This document shows positions 44,640 through 54,978 of a stretch of DNA of 54,978 bases, one piece after another. The position numbers and the translations under genes were made by a program. Under the pieces are notes generated by a model, which saw only the letters and a program-made list of their open reading frames with translations, did not search any database and was not told the origin of the DNA. Origin of the DNA: Gnetum montanum (taxonomy: Eukaryota; Streptophyta; Gnetopsida; Gnetales; Gnetaceae); assembly GCA_015680685.1 (NCBI GenBank), contig MNCI01001302.1:2601-57578 (forward strand), read 5' to 3'. Within the stretch, counting starts at the first letter, position 1, and the number at the start of each line of letters is the position of its first letter.

Positions 44640-47560
44640 TGACTCTTCAAAATTTGATGGCACTTCCTTTGATGGCATGAAGTTGATGGAGAAGGTTAAA
44701 TAGTCCTAGGTAGTGGTGGCTCCTGAGGTTCTAAGAAACCTTCACCAACATCAAACACATGCAGTGGCTAAGGTGGCTATGGCTATCCTACTACTACCAT
44801 GACTTCTGGTAGGAGGCGAAAGGCATCTAGCAATGCTTCATTTTTTCTTCCTTACTTTTAAGATTTTGGACTATCCACACAACTTCGTCAATGTGGGTAG
44901 GAACAAAGACATCCCAAGGACAAGAAATTTCTAAAAATAACTCCTTGGCATTAATGAACTAGGCAACGAATTACTTGAATTCTATATCAAACATCCTAAC
45001 TATGTTCTATAGCTCTAAGTAATCATTCATTCTCTTAGCTAGGTTCTCGAAAGTTAATTATTGATCGATGAATCATGACCTAAGAACCTTTAGTTTAGTG
45101 TTTGCTATTTCAAGCTTTTGCTTGGTGTCCTTATGGTGTTTGAACTTGGCCTTGTATAGTAAGTACGAGCTAGTCACTTGTTTCTCAAGTTCTAACCACA
45201 ACCGTCTGGCAATTAGCATCACCAAGTTTGCATAGCAGAGATTGGTTAGTTCCATATACTCTATCATTTCTTCAATCTACAACTCCTTTAGGCATATCTC
45301 TACTCTGTTGTAGGTGTCTATTCCATCAATGATGGGCTACCACATCTCTCTTCCTTGCTAGAGTTGCTGGAGGGCCTTATTTACTTTTGCCTTAACCATT
45401 TATATGTGCTTTTCATTCACTTCCTTCTACAAGCCAACCTAGTCTCTATAGTGATTTTTGATTCCTTCAAATTTGAAAGCCTCATTTTTCCAAGTAGCAA
45501 TTTCAATGGCAGATTTCTGGTGTAAGGCTAAAACTTCCTCTTAAGATAGATTTTGATTCTCTGCAACCAATTTCCTTAACTCTATGTTTACCCTAATGAA
45601 CTGCTCCTACTATTGATGAATGAATCCTTGCATTTGTTGGTTTTGTGCATCAACATTGCATAGGCGATGATTTTTAGTAGTCAATGATTCATTTTCTTGG
45701 CATATCTAGACCAAGTTCTTCTGAATCAAGTAGGTTTTTTCTTCAACTATGGACTAGTTGAAGATGGCTGTCACCATTTCCTCCTTAGCCTATTTTAATC
45801 TTTCTTGAAGCTACTGAAAAGCTTCATCTATGGTTTCCATGGGGATGAGGACCATAGGATCAACAAAATAGGTACATAATTCAGCAATTTCTATGTCCAA
45901 GTGTTGGTTTTATTCTTGAGTTATTTCAAGTTGTCCTTCCAAGATGATGCATTTGCCCTTTGCTTCTTGCAACTTTGATTAGGTCATAGTAATGTTGTCT
46001 AGAAAACTGAAGATATCTGGAATTGGTTGCCCAATCCACACCAGTTGGTCTAGAAACTCTTCATGCTGGATTACACTCAATCTTCTATTGACCATACTTG
46101 TAAATGTTTGCATATATTGAAGTGTAGATACATTTAGTACAAACATTGCAAGTATGTTAAGCACTTTTGTGAGTCAATCAGCAACAACTTTAGCAATAAT
46201 CTCTTACCCTTAGTGCTACATCACCAATATAGTTGCCCCCTCACCCTCCTCCAAGCATACCAAAAAGGAGGTGGCATTCCTAGAGATTTCTAGGAATAAA
46301 TGGTGTTGAGATAGAGACACCGTCACCTCTTAGGCACTGGGATTTGATCTTGCAAGCAACTATTTTCATTGGGTAGAGAATATTGGTCCACCTCTTTCCA
46401 TCTGGCTAATTTTCCAAGCCACCTCATTAAGGTGACACATCGCGGATTGATATAAAAATGGGTCTACACCACTCATTCCTGCATGCTACTCTTGCTTACG
46501 CAAGAGCTACTCTCAAATTTCATGCAAGCATTCAATGGCTATGTAGGCCTTCGATGTTGTTTCTTGAGTAGGCAGTGGAGATGGTAGTTGTTGCTTCCCT
46601 TCTTTACACATGGTAGGTGTATTTTTCTTTTATCATTTCAGACCATGAGACAATGGGAGTATGTCTGATCGTGTCATTTTCATAGCAAATGATTCCTACC
46701 CTTTTGAAAAGTTTTCGAATGAGGCATGGAAAAGCCAAGGTTTTCCTTCCATGTTTGTTTTTATTAAAGCACTTCTCAATCTCTAAATATATTAATTGTG
46801 AAAGGTTTACCAAAAATCTCTCGCTTAGAGTGGTACATGCTCAAGCCGAAAAGGCAGTCACCTTGCTAGGCCTTATCGTCAGGTTAAGGTGATAGGTTGT
46901 TATCTTAAAGTATACACATTTCACTAGTGTGAGTGTGCCAAATTCCTTACAATCAACCTCATAACACTACTGGGTCCACTCCTTTTTGGCCTCAGGGTCA
47001 GCTTGTATCGACAACTCTGCCAATTGTGTCCCTATGTCACGCAATCCAAAAACTTGTGCAACAACATCAACTAAGTAGGACACCTGAATGTCCTTGATCT
47101 TTATTGTGGAGCCTACCCTTATGTTGTTCCAAAAGAGGTATGTCTCTTCCATGTACCACTTCCCACTAGAAGTGATGATTGGCCACATGGAAGAGGTTTG
47201 CAATTGTGTTCTCACTTCTGCTAGAGCATGTTCTAGAAATGGCCCAAAGTTTAGTTCTTCGAGAACTAAGTGTTGGATTTCACGAGGCTTGATGGTGTTA
47301 AGGTAGGCTTATGTGAGTGTAATTTTTAGCCTTAGTATGGGTCCTAGTGCTTCCCCACACTATGATTATTCTATTTTAACTTCTTCTTTGGGAATTTTTT
47401 GAACAAATTCCACTTTAGGCTCCTCTTGAAGAAGTCTTGTTGCATGGGTTACTTTTGGTTGTTCTTAGAGCTATTCTTGTTGATCCCTTCCAGCCCTAGG
47501 TTGTTTCACCCTTGGTTGTGATGGTCCTTCCTCTTGTGGTCATTTCAGTCTTGTTGCCAT
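44640..47560 (-). pseudogene. ORF-X of element F, Transposase_32-like plus coiled coil
   Basis: The ATG at 47560 follows the predicted intron. The block 47215-46967 has SSMWPIITSSGKWYMEETY, IQVSYLVDVVAQVFGL and KKEWTQ. Next come ITTYHLNLT, VNLSQLIYLEIEKCF, and AFPCLIRKLFKRVGI at about 46740-46690. These match A and C block by block and fit the Transposase_32 pattern (Trp-rich start, LP-T middle, FPSLI-x-LC end). Downstream, 45267-45073 and neighbours form a probable coiled coil (LELEKQVTSSYLLYKAKFK). Length is about 970 codons with stops and frameshifts. It is the most complete of the three copies. Confidence 0.65.
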
Positions 47561-47869
47561 TTGTAATCACAACATGATCACAGGTCAGCAATTGTGGTGT
47601 AACATGAAATAATTTGGAATTCCTTCTCTCCTTGAGACAATTACACTTGGCTAAGTTGTAATTATTGCTAATGTAATCAATTTTAATCATTATTTTGTTT
47701 GTATTTTAATGTTAATAGGTCATTTCGGAGGGTGTTGGAAGGGTTAACCCTCAAGAATTGATGATTTCATATGGTTGTATTCATTATTCCCTTTGGGAAA
47801 GTCAAAAAAAGTTTTGAAAAATTTCATCAGAAACCTTAAGGTTCACAACCCCCATGATCAAAAGCTTAC
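47561..47869 (-). other. Predicted leader intron before ORF-X (element F)
   Basis: Donor GAG then GTAAGC at 47869-47864. The acceptor position next to the ATG reads ACAA instead of ACAG, a G-to-A change. A branch-like CTGAC lies about 30 bp upstream. The 309-bp interval aligns with the introns of A and C. Confidence 0.5.
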
Positions 47870-48014
47870 CTCTAGTAGCTATAGGATCAAAGAACATAGT
47901 GATTTGGACAAATGGTTGGCACGTTATGGGCTCTAAAATGTTTTGGGCTCTGAAAAATGGCAAAAACTCCTCTCATATTAGGAAGCAAATGTCAAAAAAT
48001 TACGAAGTCTCAAC

Positions 48015-48112
48015 AATATTTATAGAATTTTTGGCTTGCGTAGACTGGGCCTAGTCAATGATGCCCAATCAATGGGGTTGGCTGCGTCAACTAGGCCTAG
48101 TTGATGTGGCTA
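48015..48112 (-). promoter_or_regulatory. Internal promoter of element F: TATA plus GGGCCTAGTCAA boxes
   Basis: TATA box TCTATAAATATTG at 48015-48027 on the minus strand, then upstream boxes at 48045-48112: GGGCCTAGTCAA, GCCCAATCAATGGGG, GTCAACTAGGCC, GGCCTAGTTGATG. The first and third share exact 12-mers with the U3 of this element's own LTR (44343-44480). Confidence 0.65.
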
Positions 48113-49730
48113 TTGACCATTTTTGGCTTTTGTTGACTTGGTCAAACTTCCAAAATGCAAGGAATTTTTGAGTGAAATTGGGGTCAAATGGAAGCCCAAA
48201 AAAGCCATGAACATAACAAGAATAGTATAAGAGGGTTTTGAAGCTTAGAAAATTGAGAAAATATTTTGATGAATGAATTTAATGAAACTAAAGGAGCACA
48301 AAGCAAAATACATCATGGAATATGCAAAAGATAGGATTATAGCAATGTCTATGATAAAAGGCTTAACTATCCAAACCAAGAGATATGCAAGTGGGTCCTC
48401 CCCATAGCAAGCACATGCCCTTTTTGCCCTTGCATGACCTCAACTAAGGAGTGTGTGAGCCCCAACCTAAGAGTATCTATCCAAGAATTCTAACACATCA
48501 AACTAAGACATCAAGCATAACATAGATATTGGCAATGAGGTGAGTTGTGGCAGCATAGATGGATGATAGAGAGGGTGTAATGGAATCCCAAATTGAGGTC
48601 ATAAGAAGTCCCTTGTGGATTTTGTGTTTAAAATGGCCTAAGAAGATCCATCCTTAGTCCAAACCAAAACCAACCTCTTTCAATGACTTCGCATCACCAC
48701 GCCAAGACCAATCCACCCCCTTGAGACACAAGACTGCTCCCATAAAATAACCACCATTTCATCAAGAGAAGAAAAGAGAAGTAAGAAGTGTGAGAAGGCC
48801 TTAGTTAGAGGGGACCTTCAGGCATGGGTAACATTTCTTTCTAGTCTCATAACTAGTGCTTGTAGCCCATTTATTTATCTAAGGGATGCGCTTTGAGTTT
48901 CCATCATGTTTTTTTTTTTGTATCTTTTTTTTTCTTTTGGATGGAAACTAGACCATGCAAATACTTTATTTGACTTCCTATTAGTGGTTGGAATGGAACA
49001 ATAAGAAGTCCATGAAAAAACACTCAAGCATGTAGAAGAGTACAAAGAGTATTGAGTCTCCTTGAAGTCACACCCAATACAAACTGTTGAATCCTTTCCA
49101 ATTCTAGAAATAACTAAGGTCATTAATTGATTAAAAGTTTCTTTAATGAAAGGGACCTCAAACTTCCAAAACAAGGAAAACCATAAAGTTTGTTGAATGG
49201 GTGGATGACGTCAACTCACTACCTGTTCCATGAAAAATAAACCATGTCATAGTCATCAAACATCAAAATTCAAAAATAGAAACTAGACATTGACAATCAT
49301 AACATCAAGCACAAATCATCATTATCACACAACAACAGTGGCACTATGACCTACGATAATAAAGCACTTTTATTAGCAAAAATAATGAAAAGTCACACTC
49401 AAACCAAACTAAGTAAACTATATAAGAAAGTGTAAATTATCTAAGGAAGATTCAAATGTACTAACCATGGTGCAAAATAAAAAATGATGTAAAATGGAAA
49501 AAAATAACTTGTAAAAATCAAAACTTTGTAAAATTAATAACTTGTAAAATTAAAAAACATGAAAAACAAAACATAGAAAAACTAAGAAGCCATCTAGATG
49601 GTTAACATGGATGGCCATCTCCCCCACAACTGAGTTGTAAGAAAGAGATCTAAAAAATTGAATGTGGTTGTCCATCCATTGAGGTGGTAGTTGCACTGGC
49701 TTGTCTTAATTCTAGAAAAGGTTTCACTTA
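48113..49730 (-). other. Post-integrase spacer of element F
   Basis: Collinear with 25301-27010 of C, with an A-rich sense-strand tract at 48907-48941. No frame is conserved between the two copies. Confidence 0.6.
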
Positions 49731-49734
49731 TTGA

Positions 49735-50830
49735 ATGTTGACCAACTACTTTCTATTTGGGCTCTCAAGTTTGTAGATTAACATGGCCCCAGAGGGAAAG
49801 GTTTGATCAATTATAGAAGGTCCCTCCCACAACATTTAGAACTTCATTTTTTGGGGTACATGTGTGGGATTCTAAGAAAGAACCTTATCTCTCAATTGAA
49901 GTTTTACTTTCTATATTCTTAGATCATGATGTTGCATGTTGAATGCCTTGTGCACTTCATTTAAAGGTAGGGCCACTAATAGGTTCTCATCTAGCACATT
50001 AAGGTTGATTAATCTTTCTCTTTGTGCTAGACTCTGGTCAAGATTCAGATTGCAAGCTATTAAGAGTGTAAGGAGCTTGGATTGAATTAGGAGTGTTGGA
50101 AGTTTTCTGTACACTAGCTCATAGGGAGAGTAGAAAATAGGAAGTTTCCATGTTGAGTAGTAGGCCTAAAGGGCATCATTGAGTTTTGTGCTCCAATATC
50201 TCCTATATTTGCTTATGATCCTTATTAGGATCTTTGTAATCTTCATGTTAGTTACCTCTACTTGACCATTGGCTTGGGGGTGATAAGATGTTGTTAATTT
50301 ATGTTCAACCCCCAAGCTTTCCATTAAGTTTCTAAAAGTCACACTTATAAAATGAGTTCCATTGTTAGAAATCAATTTGTGTGGCATCCCAAACCTATTT
50401 ACAACATGTTGTTGTACAAATCTAGCAGCAGTAGATGATGTATAGTCAATAATGATTGTTGCTTCTGCCCATTTGGTGTAGTAGTTGACTACTCTAATGA
50501 TATATGCCTTTTCATTGGACATGGGTGTGATGGGACCTATGAAGTCTATGTCCCATATGTCAGAGGGCTCTAGTGGTTGAATCCATTATTGAGGATCCTC
50601 CATATGCATAATCATGCCATCATCTCTTCAATAGCACTCACAAGATCAAACAAACTAGTGGGCATCCCTGAAGATTTTAGGTCAATAGTATCCTGCCATC
50701 AGGATTTTTATGGTTGTGCATCTCCTAGCATAGTGGCCTCTACAAGGACCTTCATGAGCATCCTAAAGAATGCATAGTTGATCTGCATCAAGGACATACC
50801 AATGAACTAGGCCATTGAAGCATACCTTGT
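49735..50830 (-). pseudogene. Ty3 integrase of element F with changed catalytic residues
   Basis: The minus-strand frame 50522-50166 is open for 118 codons and covers the integrase core: VVNYYTKWAEA, ISNNGTHF, SYHPQANGQVEVTN. Both catalytic Asp positions read Asn (element C has Asp at both), each explained by one G-to-A change; the Glu remains. The tail 50114-49911 is present once, unlike the duplicated tail of C. An HHCC remnant lies around 50650-50780. Confidence 0.85.
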
Positions 50831-51109
50831 AAAGGTCTCCATTGATTTCCATGAAGTAGTTTGGATAATTAAGAAACTAGTATTTCTTCCTAAAGTCCAA
50901 ACCTTGTGGCATCTCCTGGGTGGGAAGGTAAGTAAGGATGCCATCATATCATTTTATTTCTATGGGCACTTGATCATTTATTGCTCCTATAAAGAGGAGT
51001 TCATATGGAAATTGATTAGAGAGTGGACTCTCCTCCTCTTTGTTATCCCATCTTAACCAAGAGAGATGATCGACATCCACATTCTCAGTCCCTTTTCGAT
51101 CTACCATTG

Positions 51110-51420
51110 TAAGATCAAATTCCTATAAGATCATGAGCCACTATATGATATAGGGACTCACCATTGACTTATTCATCAGAAAGCGGATGGCACTATGATC
51201 TATGTGTACAAATACTTTATAACCAAGCACATAGTGCCTAAACTTGCTAAGAGCATACACCACTGTCATCAATTCTTTCTTAGTTGTGGTGTAATTCAAT
51301 TATGTACCCACAATGCTTTGGCTTACACAATGGATATAATATGGACATTTTCTATCATTCAACTATGTAAGCATAGCTCCCAAGGCATAATTAAATAAAT
51401 CTATCATTATGTGTAATGGT
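51110..51420 (-). pseudogene. Ty3 RNase H of element F
   Basis: The minus strand encodes a decayed NYTT-KE block and an ALSKFRHYVLGYKVF-like block with VHID after it, collinear with RNase H of C. No full frame is left. Confidence 0.7.
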
Positions 51421-51479
51421 TTGAACCAATATGGTGCTTGTCGAATTGGAGTTTCTACAAGTTTATCCTTCAACTATTG

Positions 51480-52290
51480 GAATGCATGTTCACACTCCTT
51501 AGTTCAAATAAATGGTGCATATTTCTTTGTAAGCTCAACCAATGGCTTTGCGATCTAAGAAAAATTCTCTATGAATCATCGATAGTAGCTAATGTGTTCA
51601 AGAAATGATCGAACATCTTTAACTGTCTCTTATTTCCATGTCATTCCTTGGGTGACCCTTATCTTCTTCAAGTCTACTTTAATCCTTTCTTATAAAACTT
51701 GATGCCCTAATACTATGCCTTCCTAGACCATTAGATGGCTTTTCTACCAATTAAGCCTAAGGTTTGTTTCAACACATCTTTTTAATACCTGCTTAAGGCG
51801 ATCCAGGACTTGCTCAAATGTAGCCCCATAGGTAGAAAAATCATCTATAAAGACTTCTACCCCGCTACCAATCTACTAGTGAAAAATACTAAGGACCAAG
51901 TGTTGAAATGTTGCAGGGGCATTGCATAGACCAAAAGGCATCTTACAATATGCAAAAGTTCCCTAGGGACTTGTGAATGTTACAATTTGGATTTGATAGA
52001 GCCACTATAACCATCCAAGAAGCTATAATAACAATGCTTGGATATGATGTCCAACACCTAATCCACAAATGGCAATGGGAAATGATTTTTCAATGTTGCA
52101 TATTCAAGAATCTAAAGCCGATGCACACCTACCACTTGTCACCTTTCTTTAGCACAATTATGAATGGGATAACCCACTCACTATCCATGATGGGATAGAT
52201 GAACCCTACCTTAAGGAGTTATTCTATTTCTTCCTTGATGATCTATTTCAATTTGGGGTTCAACCACCTCTATAGCTACCTTCTTGGATT
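51480..52290 (-). pseudogene. Ty3 reverse transcriptase of element F
   Basis: Minus-strand pieces: VGFIYPIMDSEWV near 52210, then LDGYSGS, and FIDDFST at about 51853-51833 for the catalytic site. More frameshifts than in C. Sequence upstream (52290-52488) matches the RT N-terminal linker of C, and the homology then stops. Confidence 0.8.
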
Positions 52291-52481
52291 CATGGCTAGG
52301 TCAGTGTAAATGCGATGCTAGCATACCCATGGGTCACTTCCTATAAGTTTAGGATGTGACCAAGCAAAGGCTATTGGCCACTTATTGACAACCTACAATA
52401 GCTTATCTTTTTATTCTAGAGCAAGATTTGCATTGATTATGACTTGCTTACCATTGTTCAAAAATGTGTATTTCATGCTGA

Positions 52482-52585
52482 CCAATGTTGGGCACTAAGT
52501 GATCTGAACTAAGGGTTGTATGTGTATTTTATGACTAGCTTACCAATGCTGGGCACTAAGTGATCTAAACTAAGAGTTGTATGTG
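52482..52585. repeat. Imperfect tandem repeat of about 60 bp at the F/copia I junction
   Basis: CCAATGTTGGGCACTAAGTG and the bases after it (to TTGTATGTG) recur 61 bp later as CCAATGCTGGGCACTAAGTG. The first copy starts at 52482, exactly where element F homology ends. Confidence 0.8.
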
Positions 52586-52784
52586 CCTTAATTGTTGGGG
52601 GATGCTCCCTTTGACTTCTTCTTTGGCAGTTCCCTTGATGTTCCAACCTTCTTGTGGGCCATGATTTTGAGAAAAATGCACAAATCACTATTGTTGGTAG
52701 GGCCCTGGTCATCTCATTGAAAATGAGTCAAAAATGAAGGTTTGGGTTATATAATCATGCCAAACAAGGATTTTTAATGAAAGA

Positions 52785-52985
52785 GTAGACATCTCCTTTC
52801 AAAGATAGATGTCTCATCTACACCTAAAACTACAAATAGATGTCTTCTTTGCAAAATAGATGTCTTGTTCACATTGAGGGAAAACACAAGTAGACATCTC
52901 ATTTTAGGAGTAAATGTCTCTATGCATATGTATCCTTTTGAAAGTAGACATCTCATAAGAGACGTCTCCTAGTAGACATCTCAAC
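52785..52985. repeat. GACATCT box array of copia I LTR fragment
   Basis: About nine boxes of TAGACATCTC / AGATGTCTC alternate in orientation over 200 bp. It is the same motif as in the other three copia LTRs, with different spacers. Confidence 0.75.
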
Positions 52986-53399
52986 AAGATGGGGTTTTGC
53001 AAGATAAGGCATAGGGATGGCTGCCAAGGATTATAGTCTTAAAAGATACTTACAATGAATTAAAATCTTACCTCCACTTACCCTCCTTACTAATGAAAAT
53101 GAAGATGCCCAGTAAGCTTGAGAATGAGATTCCTCTTTTGAGGTTTCTCTTCTCAGACAAACTTCTTTGATTTCTAAGGATTGGCTACCTTTCACAAAGT
53201 TGCTGGAGAGAGTCTTCTCATTCTCATGTTCTTTCCTTTTGATCCTTCATACTTTATTAACTTCTATGTCTATTTGAGTTTTCCTCGCTTCCTTTTTGCC
53301 CTGCAAAATTTTCTTTCTATGTGTATTTGGATAAGACCAACGAGTCTTATGATACAACCAAGTGTTCATATCATAAAATTTTAAATTGTAATTCCATTG

Positions 53400-54943
53400 C
53401 TTGTGTCTAAATCTCTTATAGTAATAACATCTAACCTTTCTATTATGATTAGAGTAATCAAACCTTGGAATTCCCTTTTGGTTACCTATAGTGCTAGTGG
53501 TTACCTTAATCTTTGAGATGCTTTCTTGTTTAGATGAGGCTATTGTAGATGCTTATTCTTGTTGAAAACATCCTAGACCACTTTTATCATTTGGACTTCT
53601 TCCCTATCCATGAACCATCTAGAGGGACTCTTTTTCTTTGGCCAACCTTTCATTTACAAGTTTGGTATCTGCAAGTTCTTTCTTAATCTACTCATAAGAC
53701 TTGGTTAGTTTTTCATTCTCAACCCTTAGGTCTAAGATTTCTTTTGTAAGATCTAAATTCTTTATATTCAATGAAGAAACGTCTTGATCCTTGATTTTTA
53801 GTTGTTTATTCAACTTTGTATAAATATTTTGAAAAGATAAAAGTTCATACCTCTATTCCTCATTTTCAAATTCATCATCTGAGAGGCTAACATCATCATC
53901 TGTGAGAGCCATGAAAATGAGATGTGAACCTTTTATGGCCTCATCCATCTCTTCTTCACTTTGTTCTACATTATCCCAATTTGAATAGAAGTTGGTTTTT
54001 TTGCATTCATATCACTTCTATCCCTCCATTACAACCTACCATTACTAGGACATTCAAAGGCCACATGGCCCCTTCCACTAGATGTCCAACATTCTATTGA
54101 AGAACAATCAAAATTAGAATTTAAAAAATTTTTACCTCTTTCCTTACCTTTGAATTGATTAGGCCCTTGCTAATTGGAGCTCTTATTCCTTTTTTTCATA
54201 AGCCTTTGCAACGTTCTAGATAAAAGTGTTATTTCTTCTTCATTGCTCACATCTTGCTCAATAGGTTCCTTTTTCTTGGAGGAATATTTTAGGGCAATGG
54301 CTTTTCTTTTATTACTCCTTCACTTATGAGGTTCATTTCATAAGCAATAAGAGTTTTTTGAATCTCTTCAAATTTTAAAACCGAAAAATCTCTAATCTCC
54401 TCCATGGTTGTAACCTTAGGTCTAAACTCTAGTTGTAGAGTCCTAATCATTTTTATTATTATATCACTTTCAGGTAAGTCCTTGCATATACCCCTAATTG
54501 CTAAAACCAAGTTATTAGTCTTAGAAAATAGTCTTTTATCTTTTCACCTTCTCTCATTTTGAGTTTATCATACTCACTTTGTAAGACCAAAAGTTTAGAT
54601 TGCTTAACAATCAATGTTCCCTCATATGTAGCTTCTAAAGTTTCCCAAATTTCTTTGGCAGTTTTACATCTAGCTACTCTATTAAATATAGATTTATTCA
54701 ATGCACAATATAAACAATTTTCACTTTAGAAGCATGCATAACCTTATCTCTTTCATCTTGTGTCCACTTTATTTAGGGCTTGATGACCTTTATTGCACTA
54801 TCAATGGGTAGTGTGTAGCCTTCAAGGATGGACTCCCATACTTCAAAATCCATAAAATCAAAGAAGCCTTGCATCCTCACTTTCCAATAGGTAAAGTCAA
54901 ACCCATTGAACATTGGTGGCTTTGTGTAGGATGTTCCCTCCAT
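53400..54943 (-). pseudogene. gag: copia gag of copia I
   Basis: The ATG at 54943 begins MEGTSYTKPPMFNGFDFTYW, a standard copia gag start, then GFFDFMDFEVWESI. 54701-54501 has RCKTAKEIWETLEATYEG and KIKDYF; 54510-54289 has VLKFEEIQKTLIAYEMNL. A zinc knuckle with GRGHVAFECP lies at about 54090-54050, second Cys lost. A coiled-coil-like part follows, and a second degraded knuckle (CYYYKRFRHK) at about 53440-53405. A frameshift lies near 54505. It matches the gag at 8900-10083 but keeps more of the C-terminal end. Confidence 0.8.
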
Positions 54944-54978
54944 AGTTCACTCTTAAAAGTTAACGTCGAATGAAAGAG

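Larger units (their letters stand above)
43555..52488 (-). mobile_element. Element F: Ty3 element with 3' LTR, ORF-X, internal promoter and pol
   Basis: Minus-strand order: RT, RNase H, integrase, spacer, internal promoter, leader intron, ORF-X, 3' LTR (about 44505 to 43555). It is collinear with element C. Protease, gag and 5' LTR are missing: the homology stops at about 52488. The 3' LTR is followed by non-element sequence rather than a PBS, so it is a true outer end. Confidence 0.8.
52489..54978 (-). mobile_element. Copia I: gag plus LTR fragment, internally deleted
   Basis: Minus-strand gag (54943 to about 53400) resembles the gag of the pol-less copia at 8900-10083. Splice-donor-like sites follow (53081-53048). 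Then, with no pol or long internal region, comes an LTR piece with GACATCT boxes (52985-52785). The 5' LTR lies beyond the window. 52586-52780 shows nothing recognisable. Confidence 0.65.

Noticed and set aside
1-54978. tRNA, rRNA or other structural RNA genes
   Set aside because: No cloverleaf-like or rRNA-like stretch was recognised by eye; the tRNA-like matches are short primer sites of retroelements. A covariance-model scan was not possible.

Overview
This window looks like nuclear DNA from a large-genome seed plant. No single-copy host gene, tRNA, rRNA or CRISPR array is recognisable. From about base 390 onward nearly everything is nested, mutated LTR retrotransposon sequence plus one decayed endogenous pararetrovirus. 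The reading frames are full of stops and CpG is rare, as expected of old methylated repeats. A gymnosperm-like genome is possible, but the sequence does not prove it.

Layout. 1-390: unidentified CpG-rich segment. 390-5440 (+): element A, a truncated Athila/Tat-like Ty3 element with gag, spacer, internal promoter and a third ORF (called ORF-X here), but no pol. 5445-11252 (-): a Ty1/copia element with both LTRs and gag but no pol. 11550-13616 (-): RNase H end and 3' LTR of a second copia, interrupted at 12768-13594 by a solo Ty3 LTR with a perfect 5-bp target duplication. 13620-18092 (+): endogenous caulimovirid with primer site, movement protein, coat protein with zinc finger, and reverse transcriptase. 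18092-20737 (-): gag of Ty3 element B. 20739-38650 (-): element C, the most complete Ty3 copy, in the order LTR, tRNA-Asp-type PBS, gag, PR, RT, RNase H, INT, spacer, internal promoter with leader intron, ORF-X, LTR. Its 5' LTR is split by pol-less element E (+, 33512-37777). 38650-41332 (-): gag of a more divergent Ty3 element G. 41333-43554 (-): copia H LTR plus an unidentified ORF remnant. 43555-52488 (-): Ty3 element F, from LTR through ORF-X and promoter to INT and RT. 52489-54978 (-): copia I LTR piece and gag.

Main result. In the Ty3 family, three independent copies (A, C, F) show the same unit between pol and the 3' LTR: short repeated boxes, usually a TATA box, a leader with a splice donor or its mutated remnant, an intron of about 250-310 bp, and an acceptor (decayed in F) abutting the ATG of ORF-X. 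ORF-X resembles the 'putative plant transposon protein' domain followed by a coiled coil. The boxes upstream of this internal promoter are of the same classes as the boxes upstream of the LTR TATA boxes, so each element appears to have two promoters with a shared cis code. The pol-less members A and E lack the same segment, and A keeps the internal promoter and ORF-X. This resembles the two-promoter layout of complex retroviruses and is the best candidate for an undescribed system here.
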